A stretch of DNA of 64,000 bases from Acinetobacter sp. YWS30-1 (lineage in GTDB: Bacteria > Pseudomonadota > Gammaproteobacteria > Pseudomonadales > Moraxellaceae): assembly GCF_033558715.1 (NCBI RefSeq), contig NZ_CP114606.1, positions 806,001-870,000 of the forward strand. The letters run 5' to 3'. The first letter of the stretch is position 1. Every line of letters starts with the position of its first letter. Below the pieces are notes generated by a model that worked only from the letters and a program-made list of their open reading frames with translations, did no database searches and was not told the DNA's origin. This document shows positions 27,950 to 37,923 of this stretch, one piece after another. The position numbers were made by a program, and so were the translations under genes.

Positions 27950-28830
27950 GATCTCTTGCGAAAGTAAAAACCACCTCAATATAAATTTCATGAGATATCA
28001 GAAATTAAATCGTTTTTCAGATTCTGAATTCCAGCGCTTGGTTGGTGTACCTCGACCAGTTTTTAGTGAAATGGTCGAAGTTTTAAAAGAAGCAGAATCA
28101 CTTAAAAAGAAATCTGGGCGTCCTCATACTTTAGCTATAGAGGATCAATTATTATTAACACTCAATTACTTACGGAATTACAGCACTCAATTGGAATTGG
28201 CTGCAAATTACCATATCGCTGAAAGTAATGTGAATCGAACCATTAAAAAGGTTGAAGATGCGTTGATGAAATCAAGACGTTTTACTCTGCCAAAACGAAG
28301 TATTACCACAGCAGACGAACACTTTAACTGGGTCATTATTGATGCGACAGAATGTTCAATAGAACGTCCGAAAAAAAAATCAGAGTAAGTTCTACAGTGG
28401 TAAAAAGAAGAAACATACGCTAAAAGCACAAGTGATCTATCATCCGAACAGCAAACAAATCATAGGGCTAGATATATCGAATGGCAGTCAGCACGACATT
28501 AAATTGGCAAGAAAAACGGTTAAAAAATTCAAACATTGTAAATATGTTATGACCGATTTAGGGTACTACGGATTAGAGCAAGATGGCTTTAAATTATTGC
28601 TGCCAATAAAGAAAAAGAAGAATTTACCCTTATTTGATGTTGAGAAAAAGTACAATAAAATGATTGGAAAAATACGAGTTGTGATCGAACACATTAATAG
28701 TCAATTGAAAACATTTAGAATATTAAGTGAACGCTATCGAAATAGACGAAAAAGATTCGGTTTACGCATTAACCTAATCGCTGCACTGGTAAATCGGATG
28801 AACTTGCAATAACGACTTTCGCAAGAGGTC
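27950..28830 (+). mobile_element. IS5-family (IS427-like) insertion sequence
   Basis: Inverted repeats GATCTCTTGCGAAAGT (27950) and, inverted, GACCTCTTGCGAAAGT (ending 28830) match at 15 of 16 bases. They bound an 881-bp element flanked by TA on each side, the usual duplication for this group. It contains two overlapping transposase frames. Confidence 0.9.
27990..28812 (+). CDS. IS5-family transposase in two frames (frameshift at A9)
   Basis: The first frame (27990-28388, 132 residues) has an N-terminal helix-turn-helix region and the first catalytic Asp in IDATE. The second frame (open from about 28372, ending 28812) continues with SGKKKKHTLKAQV, the second Asp in TDLGY and the Glu in VVIEH. 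The two join at nine consecutive A bases (28371-28379). Reading through needs a +1 (or -2) shift; eight As would give one continuous protein. It may be programmed frameshifting or a simple indel. Confidence 0.8.
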
Positions 28831-29027
28831 TAATAGGTATTAAATTGGAAATATTAAAAAACACATTTAATATAAAATAAGAATATAGTGCAGCCTATTA
28901 ATTTTTTATTAAAGCCAGTTTTGAAAGGAAGGATAAATTATAAAATCTTGGTGCTACATAGAAGAGAGAGGGTTATATCGTTGAGAGACTAGGTAGACAT
29001 AACCCCATAAAGAGGAGAGCAGATCGC

Positions 29028-29222
29028 TTATAGCTCTCTCCAGACATCGTTCTCATCTTTCAATGGAATAGTAAAGTTAAAGTCATCATCATTACTGACT
29101 AAAAGACTGGTAGGGGTTTGCATCAAAACTTTTAAAACAGTACCAGCTTCAAAAATAATCGGGTGACAGTTTTCCTTTTCCAAGGTCACTGGCTTAAGTA
29201 ATTCAATCACAGAACTTTCCAT
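29028..29222 (-). CDS. Small hypothetical protein
   Basis: A frame of 64 residues begins MESSVIELLKPVTLE with a GGGA-like site upstream; the frame extends further back to 29330 with weaker starts. It has no membrane segment or signal and ends in an acidic stretch. Nothing identifies its function. It sits alone between an IS5-family element and the sbmA gene. The coding call is tentative. Confidence 0.45.
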   Translation of the reverse strand: MESSVIELLKPVTLEKENCHPIIFEAGTVLKVLMQTPTSLLVSNDDDFNFTIPLKDENDVWREL

Positions 29223-29330
29223 ATTTTTATTCCCAAATATTGATACTTCGCTGTTTTTTAATCTTAACATGATTTTTGCACATTTAACTAATTTTTGAAA
29301 AACCGAGACATAAGTCAACAAGTCGGTCAA

Positions 29331-29735
29331 TTTTTCTTAAAAAGCGCTTAAGTCAGTAAATTAAAGGGATAGAGATTAAGATTTAATTTTCAAACGATTT
29401 GTGTTTCTTAAACTCGAATATTTTCAGTTTATTTACCGACGAAAAGAAGAGAAGGAGACAAACGGCCCCAAATAGTAAATCTAGCGCAAAATCTACTTGT
29501 CACTTTTTGACAGGCCAGTCATGATCTCCTCCATTCTATTGCGTACGTTATGCGCTAGTATTAAAGCAAGAATCATATAATCTGATATCAATTTGGCTTT
29601 AGCGATTTTGTGTTTGTATGTAATTTTTTACATTGAATTGCAAATTTATGCTGCAGTTCGTTGAAAGTCTGAAAATAAGAATAAACTGTGCGTCATTTGG
29701 ATGACCCGTACATCTATAAGGAGAATTAAGCCCCA
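29331..29735. other. Spacer upstream of sbmA
   Basis: About 400 bases without a convincing gene. It must hold the sbmA promoter. The ribosome site AAGGAGAA lies just before the start at 29736. No strong hairpin was seen. Confidence 0.35.
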
Positions 29736-30929
29736 ATGTTTAAGTCATTTTTTCCACAACCAGTGTGGTTTTTTAGTAGTCTGGTACTGTGGTTTCTGAT
29801 CAATCTTGGCCTTTGGCATAGTGGTGGATCAGGCTGGGGTGTCTATTTAGGTATGACTGAAGGTTATCATGATCTTAAAATGCCGATAGGAATCAGCCGT
29901 TTCTGGGCGCCAAAATTTCTCTGGTTCTATCTCTGGTTTTTTGTGAGTACCGCGATATTTGCTACCTTCTGGTATTTTAAAGCGAAACATCCCTGGCAGC
30001 GCTGGTCCGTATGGGGCTCGGCCTTTATCCTGTTCAATATCTGGTTTGGGGTGCAGGTTAATGTGGTCTTAAATGAATGGTATAGTCCGTTCTATGACCA
30101 GATCCAGAATATGCTCACCCAAGGGGGCGGAGATGTCAGCCTACTATATCAAGGTGCATTGACCTTTATTTATATTGCCATGGTCTATGTCACGCTGGCG
30201 GTGTTTAACCTGTTCTTTGTCAGCCATTATGTATTCCGCTGGCGTACGGCGATGAATGACTACTATACGGCGCATTGGGAAAAGTTACGTCATATTGAAG
30301 GGGCATCACAGCGTATTCAGGAAGATACCATGCGCTTTGCCAAAACTACGGAACAGCTCAGTGTCTCGCTCATTGAATCTCTGATGCTATTAATGGCATT
30401 CCTGCCAATTCTGTATGAGTTATCTAGTCATGTAAGAGTACTGCCGATTGTCGGTGAAATACCGCATGCATTAATGTGGGCGTCGATCGGATGGGCAGTT
30501 CTGGGCACTGTGATTTTAATGATTGTCGGGATGAAACTCCCTGGACTGGAATTCAATAATCAGAAAGTAGAAGCGGCTTATCGTAAAGAGCTGGTTTATG
30601 GTGAAGATTATGCCGATCGCGCTCACCCGCTCACCTTGCAAGAACTGTTTAGCCGGGTACGTACGAATTATTTCCGGCTATATTTCCACTATGCCTATTT
30701 CAATATGGTCCGCATCTGGTATCTGCAACTGGACAATATTTACGGATTATTTATTTTGTTTCCAAGTATTGCCGCGGGTGCGATTACACTCGGTTTGATG
30801 ATGCAGATCCTGAATGTGTTCGGTAAAGTTCGTGAATCCTTCCAATATCTGATTTTATCCTGGCCTACGATTATTGAATTGCTCTCCATCTATAAACGTT
30901 TGAAAGCATTTGAATCCCATCTCGATTAA
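29736..30929 (+). CDS. sbmA: SbmA/BacA-family peptide transporter
   Basis: SbmA/BacA proteins are inner-membrane importers of proline-rich peptides, bleomycin-type drugs and other compounds, driven by the proton gradient. The 397-residue protein has about seven to eight hydrophobic helices. It shows the family segments [23 protein letters not shown] and [10 protein letters not shown]. There is no attached ATPase domain, which separates it from the longer ABC relatives. ATG 29736 has AAGGAG about ten bases upstream. A strong terminator follows. Confidence 0.92.
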   Translation: MFKSFFPQPVWFFSSLVLWFLINLGLWHSGGSGWGVYLGMTEGYHDLKMPIGISRFWAPKFLWFYLWFFVSTAIFATFWYFKAKHPWQRWSVWGSAFILFNIWFGVQVNVVLNEWYSPFYDQIQNMLTQGGGDVSLLYQGALTFIYIAMVYVTLAVFNLFFVSHYVFRWRTAMNDYYTAHWEKLRHIEGASQRIQEDTMRFAKTTEQLSVSLIESLMLLMAFLPILYELSSHVRVLPIVGEIPHALMWASIGWAVLGTVILMIVGMKLPGLEFNNQKVEAAYRKELVYGEDYADRAHPLTLQELFSRVRTNYFRLYFHYAYFNMVRIWYLQLDNIYGLFILFPSIAAGAITLGLMMQILNVFGKVRESFQYLILSWPTIIELLSIYKRLKAFESHLD

Positions 30930-30955
30930 TTTTTCTTATATTCATAGACAATTTT

Positions 30956-30987
30956 AAAAGCCAGATCATTATAGGTCTGGCTTTTTT
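30956..30987 (+). terminator. Rho-independent terminator after sbmA
   Basis: AAAAGCCAGA pairs perfectly with TCTGGCTTTT around a ten-base loop and ends in six Ts. It lies 27 bases after the sbmA stop. Confidence 0.9.
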
Positions 30988-31545
30988 ATTGATTAATTTT
31001 TATTCAAAATCTAATTGAAAATTACGATCTAGAGAGGTGCGAAAAAATTAGGATGAATGGCACTAAAACATCCCAATATTAGGGTATTCAAGCTATTTTT
31101 TCTTGTCTAGAATTTTAAAGGCCAGCCAGGGTGCTGTTTAATTTCCAATAATATGACGTATAAAAATAATTAGTGTACGTAAAGGAAATTATTCAAATTA
31201 TAATCTCATTCAGACAGCGATAGAGAGCATAATTGCCGTTATTGTCCATGATAATAATATCTCTAATTTTTGTTGAATGAGTAACCGGAGAACTGATCTG
31301 TTTCTTCTGTTTTTTTATATCTTTTTTCTACTGCTTCATCTTTCAATTGATGAGTAATCCAGCGTATTTGTTGACTTGAAGAATGTTAATTTGATCAATT
31401 TATCTGGATTAAAGCCGGATGAATTAGGCATTTTATTCCTCATTTTTAGTGATAGGTCTCGCTATATTTTTATATTTATCAATCTGTTGAGATTGTTGTT
31501 TTGGCACATTTGCTATATGTTATAGAGGCCTGGGGGAGATAAGCA
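30988..31545. other. Spacer between sbmA and lipoprotein gene
   Basis: About 560 AT-rich bases with no supported gene. The end holds GGGGGAGA, the ribosome site of the next gene. No repeat or RNA gene was recognised. Confidence 0.35.
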
Positions 31546-32529
31546 GTGAAGCTAAAATTAATAATTCCAACAATATGTGTAGCAAGTCTGGCTGGATGTA
31601 ATAGTATTCAGCAAATGAAATCAGATATGCAGCATCCTTATGCAAGTCCTCAAGAACTGATCGTTACAAGAAACCTGAATCAGGCTGATGGTTCGGCAAA
31701 AGAATATGTTTATTCATGGGAAAAATCCAAGCAGCATTTAGAGCCACAATCCCTCTATCCACGAACCACTTTAAGCCAGTACTGTCATGAACGGGGCGGC
31801 AAGTTTTCACTGTTATACAAAAGCCAGTTGGCTTCAGTAAAAGATTCTGCCCAGAAGAACCGTTTAAGCAAAAACCGTTATGTCACCCAAGGTATTGGTG
31901 CCTATCAATGTACGATGCCTCAAGGGCAAAACTGGATTGTTTCTATTGAGCCGATCTCTGAACGTCAGCCAGAAAAAAATAATACTACCCGTGTAGTCCG
32001 GATCCTGAGCAAACTTCAAAGCTCGGCTGAAGCGCGTCATTTCTATCAGGGCCATAAGGCTACGGCTAAGTCTAATAAAATTGCTGAAAAGAATGCGGCC
32101 AAAACCTCAGTCAAAGATGAGAAAAAGGAAGTAGATAAAAAAGAAGCCGATAAGAAAGAGATAAAAATCCCTGCTGTTGAACCGGCAGTGATTGCTGTTC
32201 CCGCTGCTCGTACAAGTAGTATCGAAACGCCACAACAGCAGCAGATGAAACTGTATGTAGCTGCACGCCGTGATATCAATAGCGGTAAGAACCTGAACAA
32301 TGCCTGCAATAATGCCCAGCGTGCCTATAACTATGGCAAATTACAGGGTACAGAAGGAACACGTGTCTATACCGAATCCGGCATGCTAGTGGCACGCTGT
32401 TTAAGCAGTATTCCAGTCTATGCTAACCGTATTCCAAATTCCAAGGTTCAGGCCAAACGAGTACTGCAGAATCTGGCCACCAACTATAACCATACTGGGG
32501 CGAAGAATCAGTTGAGACAGTTAAAATAA
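31546..32529 (+). CDS. Hypothetical lipoprotein
   Basis: The 327-residue protein starts MKLKLIIPTICVASLAGC, a lipoprotein signal with the lipobox LAGC (cysteine at residue 18). It should therefore be anchored in the outer or inner membrane. A low-complexity Lys/Glu-rich stretch near residues 180-210 divides an N-terminal part from a C-terminal helical part. The start codon is GTG with a strong GGGGGAGA site. No known family was recognised, and it stands alone between long spacers. Confidence 0.75.
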   Translation: MKLKLIIPTICVASLAGCNSIQQMKSDMQHPYASPQELIVTRNLNQADGSAKEYVYSWEKSKQHLEPQSLYPRTTLSQYCHERGGKFSLLYKSQLASVKDSAQKNRLSKNRYVTQGIGAYQCTMPQGQNWIVSIEPISERQPEKNNTTRVVRILSKLQSSAEARHFYQGHKATAKSNKIAEKNAAKTSVKDEKKEVDKKEADKKEIKIPAVEPAVIAVPAARTSSIETPQQQQMKLYVAARRDINSGKNLNNACNNAQRAYNYGKLQGTEGTRVYTESGMLVARCLSSIPVYANRIPNSKVQAKRVLQNLATNYNHTGAKNQLRQLK

Positions 32530-32941
32530 GTCTATTATTTTCACATGCAGTTTGATCATTTATTTGGCAAAGTAGATGCACATGAAAAGTCATCTACTTT
32601 AAGTATTGGTGATATTTAAAAAAGTATTTCTTAAGCATAGCAGAACTTAAAAATAATATTTTTCTTTTGAAGATCAATGATAAAAGATAAATAGTTATTC
32701 TGTTGATAGGAATAAAAATTAATTATTATTGGGTCGCAAATCGAACCTCATTTCAGAGTAAATTTCCCGCCACCATCTCAGATTTTCTCCTCTATCTCTC
32801 TTGTTAAATACAAGCCCATTCAACGGCATATTCTAAAAATTATTGGTATATCTCTTGCTTAAAAATTATCAGTTTTGTGCTTATGGCCAGAGCAAGAAAA
32901 ACTAATTGATTTTTAACATACACAATAATGAGATTTATCGC
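32530..32941. other. Spacer with 10-bp hairpin at 32569-32600
   Basis: AAAGTAGATG at 32569 pairs perfectly with CATCTACTTT ending at 32600 around a 12-base loop, about 40 bases past the lipoprotein stop. It may act as a weak terminator, though no T-run follows. The rest of the spacer shows no gene. Confidence 0.45.
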
Positions 32942-34981
32942 TTGAGAAAACATATTTTAAGTCATTTGATTCTTGTGGGTGCATTTCTACATTCACCTGT
33001 GAGTTATGCAGTGAGTACAACTTCATTAAAATCGGCAATTGATCTGAATGCGATTGATCGGACGGTTGATCCAAAGCAGGATTTTTATCAATTCGTGAAT
33101 GGAAACTGGCTGAAAACCGCAAAGATTCCAGAAGATCAGGCATTGTCGGGTGCATTTGCTGAAGTGAGTATGAGATCAACCCAGCAGTTATTTGGCATTT
33201 TTAATGAGCTGGCCAAAAAACAGCATCCGCAAGGTAGCAATGAACAAAAGGTCGCGGATCTTTATGCCAGTTATATGGATACCGATCGGCTAGAACAGCT
33301 CGGACTTGAGGCATTGCAACAAGACCTGCAGCGGATTGAAAGTATCAAGACCAAAAAAGATCTGGCAGAATTTTTTGCCTATGCGGAAAAAATCAATCTG
33401 AATTTGCCATTCTCTACCCGTTTTTATCAGGACCGTAAAGCTTCTTCCAAGGCGATGATGTATGTAGGGCAAGGTGGCTTGGGAATGCCTGACCGTGATT
33501 TTTATTTGAGTGAGCAGCCTCGACAACAGGAAATTCGCAATACTTATCTGCTTTATATCGCCAATACCCTGAATTTTGCCGGTCAGCCCAAGCCGATTGA
33601 AGATGCTCGCACTATTCTGGCTTTGGAAAAGGCACTGGCAAAAATTAGCTGGTCCGCTGTGGAGCTGCGCAATGATGAGGTGAGAACCTATCTCGTTGAA
33701 ACTAAAAATATTATTAACTATATGCCTTCTTTTGACTGGATGAATTATTTCTCAGAACTGGGCTTAAAAGGTGCAAGAAAAGAGGTTGCGATCTCGCAGA
33801 TTAATTATTTGCGTCAGCTGGATCAGTTATGGAAGGTTGTTCCAATTGAAACCTGGCAAACCTATTTGAAATTCAATCTGATCAATAGTTATTCGCCATT
33901 TTTAACAGAAGTTTTTCAAAATCATCATTTTGAATTTTATGACAAAACGCTAGAGGGTGTACAAGCACGTTCTCCACGGAATGAGTCTGCCTTGAAGCTA
34001 ACTAACGGTATTTTAGGTAATGTACTTGGCAAGCTCTATGTAGAAAAGCACTTTAATGAAAGCCAGCGCCCAGCGATGCTGGAAATGGTAGAAAACGTCC
34101 GTAAAGCCTTTCATCTGAAACTGGATCAGGCAGACTGGATGGGTTCGGATACCAAAAAACAAGTGCGGCATAAGCTGGATAGCATCAATATCAAAATTGG
34201 TTATTCGAAAACATGGCGGGATTATTCAGCCCTAGAGATTCGTAAAGATGATCTGATTGGGAATATCCAGCGGACCCGGCTATTCAATTACCAGCGTGAA
34301 CTGGACAAGGTGGGAGAACCGATTGATCCAGAAGCCTGGCACATGTCGCCACAAACAGCCAATGCTTACTATAACGTTAAGCTGAATGAAATCGTATTAC
34401 CTGCGGCCATCTGGCAGGCACCATTTTATTATGATGATAGTCATGATCCTGCAGTGAATTATGGTGCCATCGGGGCTGTTATCGCACATGAAATTAGCCA
34501 CGGTTTTGACGATAGAGGAAGCCGCTTTGATGCCAAAGGCAAGGGTGAAGAAACCTGGAACGAGCGCGACCGTAAGAAGTTCAATGAACGCACCAAAGCC
34601 TTAGTCGAGCAATATAAACAATATGAAGCTCTGCCAGGGCATAAGGTGAATGCGGAATTAAATAAAAGTGAAAATATCTCTGACAACCTAGGCTTAGGGA
34701 TCGCTCATATGGCCTACAAGTTATCACTCAAGGGTCAGCCAGCACCTGTCATTGATGGCTTTAGTGGAGATCAGCGTTTTTATATAGGCTGGGCACAAGT
34801 CTGGCGTAGCAAAAGTAATCCTGAATATCTGTTAAATAGCCTAAACCTTGCCAGCCACGCGCCAGGTCATGTACGTGGCAATGGCGCCGTCCGCAATCAG
34901 CAAAGTTTCTATGAAGCTTTTGGGATTAAAGAAGGGGACAAGATGTATTTATCACCTGAAAAACGAATCTCCATCTGGTAA
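32942..34981 (+). CDS. M13-family zinc metallopeptidase (first copy)
   Basis: M13 (neprilysin/PepO-like) peptidases cut short peptides, usually in the periplasm or at the cell surface. The zinc site HEISHGFDD and the third-ligand motif ENISDN are present, so the enzyme should be active. TTG 32942 gives MRKHILSHLILV and a credible signal peptide cut near SYA; TTG 32906 is an alternative that adds 12 residues. The protein is about 679 residues. It is followed by a terminator and then by a close paralogue at 35175. Confidence 0.88.
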   Translation: MRKHILSHLILVGAFLHSPVSYAVSTTSLKSAIDLNAIDRTVDPKQDFYQFVNGNWLKTAKIPEDQALSGAFAEVSMRSTQQLFGIFNELAKKQHPQGSNEQKVADLYASYMDTDRLEQLGLEALQQDLQRIESIKTKKDLAEFFAYAEKINLNLPFSTRFYQDRKASSKAMMYVGQGGLGMPDRDFYLSEQPRQQEIRNTYLLYIANTLNFAGQPKPIEDARTILALEKALAKISWSAVELRNDEVRTYLVETKNIINYMPSFDWMNYFSELGLKGARKEVAISQINYLRQLDQLWKVVPIETWQTYLKFNLINSYSPFLTEVFQNHHFEFYDKTLEGVQARSPRNESALKLTNGILGNVLGKLYVEKHFNESQRPAMLEMVENVRKAFHLKLDQADWMGSDTKKQVRHKLDSINIKIGYSKTWRDYSALEIRKDDLIGNIQRTRLFNYQRELDKVGEPIDPEAWHMSPQTANAYYNVKLNEIVLPAAIWQAPFYYDDSHDPAVNYGAIGAVIAHEISHGFDDRGSRFDAKGKGEETWNERDRKKFNERTKALVEQYKQYEALPGHKVNAELNKSENISDNLGLGIAHMAYKLSLKGQPAPVIDGFSGDQRFYIGWAQVWRSKSNPEYLLNSLNLASHAPGHVRGNGAVRNQQSFYEAFGIKEGDKMYLSPEKRISIW

Positions 34982-34990
34982 CAGGATTTA

Positions 34991-35036
34991 AAAAAACAGG
35001 TCTGTTTATCTGAAAAGAGACAGGCCTATTTTTTAT
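34991..35036 (+). terminator. Terminator between the two M13 genes
   Basis: AGGTCTGT pairs with ACAGGCCT (one wobble) and a run of six Ts follows. It suggests that the two peptidase genes are transcribed separately. Confidence 0.75.
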
Positions 35037-35174
35037 CTAAACGACCAGCAGGCAGAGTCAAGAACAGTTTAAAAATTGGCATATATGCTGCTTATAAAGA
35101 TTTAAGTGTTTGATTATCAGGTCAACACGCATTGATAAATTCAACTGCGCAGTGAAGCGCGAGGATAGCAAGCT

Positions 35175-37223
35175 TTGAAAATTTTTCTAAAAACCGCATT
35201 GGTAAGTGCTTTATTAGCCGTTTCCTCTGCAAATTATGCTTCAGATCAAACCGCTATTACAGCACTTGGTTCGGGGATTCATCTTCAACACTTTGATAAA
35301 AAAATCGCACCACAACAGGACTTCTATCAGCATGTAAATGGACACTGGTTAGAGCATGAGGAAATCCCGGCTGATATGCCAAACTGGGGTGCATTCACGA
35401 TTTTGCGTGAAAACTCGACCCAGCAATTACATGACATTGTAGAAGAGCTGGCGAGAACCAAATCGGAATATGGCAGCAATGAGCAGAAAGTGGGGAGCTT
35501 GTATGCCAGCTTTATGGATACGGAAACTTTAAATGCAAAAGGCATCCAGCCGCTGAAAGCAGATATCGCTAAAATTGATGCCATGAAAAGCAAGAAAGAT
35601 TTCACTTTGTTGCTTGCAGACTATGCAAAAAACCATGTCAGTACGCCTTTTGAATTTGGCGTGATTCCTGACTTGAAAAAATCTGATCAAATGGCAGTGT
35701 TTTTGGGTCAAAGTGGTTTAGGTTTACCGGATCGTGACTACTATTTAAAAGACGATGAAAAACTGAAAAGTGCCCGTGAAACCTATGTTAAACATATTGC
35801 TAAGCTGTTGACGCTCTCGGGTGAAACAGAAGCAGAAGCGGCTGCACATGCACAATCTATCCTGAACTTAGAAACTGAAATTGCCAAAATTCAGTGGGAT
35901 AACGTGCAGAACCGTAATCTCGAAAAAATGTATAACGTCTATACATTAAAAGATGTCAAAAGTCTGGTGCCAGAGTTTGACTGGAAAACCTATTTTAAAG
36001 CGACGGGTTTAGATAAAAAAACCAAAACCGTGATTGTGGCGCAAAAAAGTTATTTTGAAGATTTAAACAAGATTTTAAGCAGCACCCCCCTCGATGTATG
36101 GCAAACCTATTTCAAATTCCATCTGATTGATGGTGCTGCACCTTACTTAAGCCAGGAATTTGCTGATGCCAACTTTGAAATGTACAGCAAAACCTTACGC
36201 GGCGTGACCGAGCAACGGGCACGCTGGAAACGTGGGGTTGATATGACCAATGCCGTACTCGGTGAAAGTCTGGCACAAGTCTATGTCGCAAAACATTTCC
36301 AGCCTGAACAAAAACAACGTATGGAAATACTGGTAGAAAACCTGTTGCTGGCATGTGAACAGAATCTGGAAAAACTGGACTGGATGGGGGCAGAAACCAA
36401 AGCACAGGCACACCGTAAGCTGAAAAGCTTTAGAGTGAAAATCGGCTATCCAAGTAAATGGCGTGACTATAGCAAGCTGGAAATTAAAGATGGCGACCTG
36501 ATTGGTAATCTGCGTCGTACCAACAGTTTCAATTATGACATCGCACTGGATAAACTGGGTAAACCGGTCGATCGTGAAGAATGGCATATGCTGCCGCAAA
36601 CAGTAAATGCTTACTACAACCCGATGGGCAATGAAATTGTTTTCCCTGCTGCAATTTTACAGCCGCCATTCTTCGATATGAATGCCGATGATGCCGTGAA
36701 CTATGGCGCAATCGGGGCAGTGATCGGGCATGAAATCAGTCATGGCTTTGATGATCAGGGCAGCCGCTTTGATGCAGATGGCAACATGAAAAACTGGTGG
36801 ACCGAAGAAGACGATAAAAAGTTCAAGGAAAAAACCAAAGCTCTGGTCGAGCAATATAATGCTTATGAAGCGATACCGGGCTATCACGTCAACGGTGAGC
36901 TGACCTTAGGCGAAAATATTGCCGATAACTCAGGTCTGGCGATTGCCTATGAAGCTTATAAATTGTCACTAAATGGCAAGCCTGCTCCGGTGATTGATGG
37001 ATATACCGGAGATCAGCGTTTCTATATTGGTTGGACACAGGCATGGCGTGCCAAAGTTCGTCCGGAACTGGCATTGCAGCTGTTAAAAACAGACCCGCAT
37101 TCACCAGCAGCCATTCGTGGCCGAGCCACTTTACTTAACCAGAAACCTTTCTATGAAGCTTTTAGCGTCAAGCAAGAAGATCCAATGTATCTGGAAGAAG
37201 ATAAACGGGTAAAAATCTGGTAA
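35175..37223 (+). CDS. M13-family zinc metallopeptidase (second copy)
   Basis: The 682-residue protein is a paralogue of the preceding gene. It begins MKIFLKTALVSALLAVSS, a signal peptide, so the enzyme is exported. The zinc motif HEISHGFDDQ and ENIADNSGL are intact, and the C-terminus ends VKIW like the first copy's SIW. The start codon is TTG with GAGGA about ten bases upstream. A terminator follows. The two copies probably arose by tandem duplication and have diverged considerably. Confidence 0.9.
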   Translation: MKIFLKTALVSALLAVSSANYASDQTAITALGSGIHLQHFDKKIAPQQDFYQHVNGHWLEHEEIPADMPNWGAFTILRENSTQQLHDIVEELARTKSEYGSNEQKVGSLYASFMDTETLNAKGIQPLKADIAKIDAMKSKKDFTLLLADYAKNHVSTPFEFGVIPDLKKSDQMAVFLGQSGLGLPDRDYYLKDDEKLKSARETYVKHIAKLLTLSGETEAEAAAHAQSILNLETEIAKIQWDNVQNRNLEKMYNVYTLKDVKSLVPEFDWKTYFKATGLDKKTKTVIVAQKSYFEDLNKILSSTPLDVWQTYFKFHLIDGAAPYLSQEFADANFEMYSKTLRGVTEQRARWKRGVDMTNAVLGESLAQVYVAKHFQPEQKQRMEILVENLLLACEQNLEKLDWMGAETKAQAHRKLKSFRVKIGYPSKWRDYSKLEIKDGDLIGNLRRTNSFNYDIALDKLGKPVDREEWHMLPQTVNAYYNPMGNEIVFPAAILQPPFFDMNADDAVNYGAIGAVIGHEISHGFDDQGSRFDADGNMKNWWTEEDDKKFKEKTKALVEQYNAYEAIPGYHVNGELTLGENIADNSGLAIAYEAYKLSLNGKPAPVIDGYTGDQRFYIGWTQAWRAKVRPELALQLLKTDPHSPAAIRGRATLLNQKPFYEAFSVKQEDPMYLEEDKRVKIW

Positions 37224-37249
37224 GTCTGAAATTTAATTTATAGGTTCCC

Positions 37250-37279
37250 AAAATCCTGACTGATGTCGGGATTTTTTTT
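37250..37279 (+). terminator. Rho-independent terminator after second M13 gene
   Basis: AAATCCTGAC pairs with GTCGGGATTT (one G-T wobble) around a four-base loop, ending in eight Ts. Confidence 0.88.
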
Positions 37280-37380
37280 ATCTCTCAGGTTACAGAGTTC
37301 TACAGGTTTTCCAACCTTTTACGTGCTACAAAGAAACAGCATTGTTCAAGCAGTTTGAACGGGTGAAAAAGGAAAGAAAT

Positions 37381-37875
37381 ATGGGGTTCAAAGCTTTATC
37401 GGGTCTTCGGGCAGTCTTTATGACTACAGTATTGCTGGGTGCAACTCAAGTTGCGACAGCCGGCCCAACAGTTGATCAGCTCAGTGACTGTTTAATGAAA
37501 TCCACGACGGCCACCGATAAAGCCACAGTCTTGCAATGGACCTTTGTGGCATTGGGAAATCATCCTGATCTAAAAGCTTTTAGCAATGTAACTGCAACTC
37601 AAAAGGAAACGCTCGACAGAAATTTAGCGACGGTTTTACAGCGGATTCTGGTTGAGGAATGTCCAACCCAGACCAAAGCGGTCATTCAGGCTGAAGGGGT
37701 ACAAGCAGTGGGTGAAAGTTTCCAGGAGCTTGGGCAGGTCACGGGTGAGGAAATTCTCAAAAATCCCGAAATCAAAAGTCAGCTGAATGGTGTACTCAAA
37801 TATATCGACATGAGCAAACTGGTTACGACGTTTTTGACACCTGACGTGTGGAATAAACTAGGCATCACCCGTTAA
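37381..37875 (+). CDS. Secreted hypothetical protein
   Basis: ATG 37381 has an AAGGAAAG site upstream and gives MGFKALSGLRAVFMTTVLLG, a signal peptide probably cut after TATA. The frame is open back to 37342 with a weaker start. The mature part of about 140 residues is mostly helical with two cysteines (in SDCLMK and EECPTQ) that could pair in the periplasm. The family was not recognised. A bidirectional terminator separates it from the convergent yddG-like gene. Confidence 0.7.
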   Translation: MGFKALSGLRAVFMTTVLLGATQVATAGPTVDQLSDCLMKSTTATDKATVLQWTFVALGNHPDLKAFSNVTATQKETLDRNLATVLQRILVEECPTQTKAVIQAEGVQAVGESFQELGQVTGEEILKNPEIKSQLNGVLKYIDMSKLVTTFLTPDVWNKLGITR

Positions 37876-37892
37876 TGGATTGCAGATGCAGT

Positions 37893-37923
37893 AAACTTAA
37901 ACCGCAAAATGTGGTTTAAGTTT
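37893..37923. terminator. Bidirectional terminator
   Basis: AAACTTAAACC pairs perfectly with GGTTTAAGTTT around a nine-base loop, with A/T-rich flanks. It serves the convergent genes at 37381 and 37916 and overlaps the stop of the latter. Confidence 0.8.
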
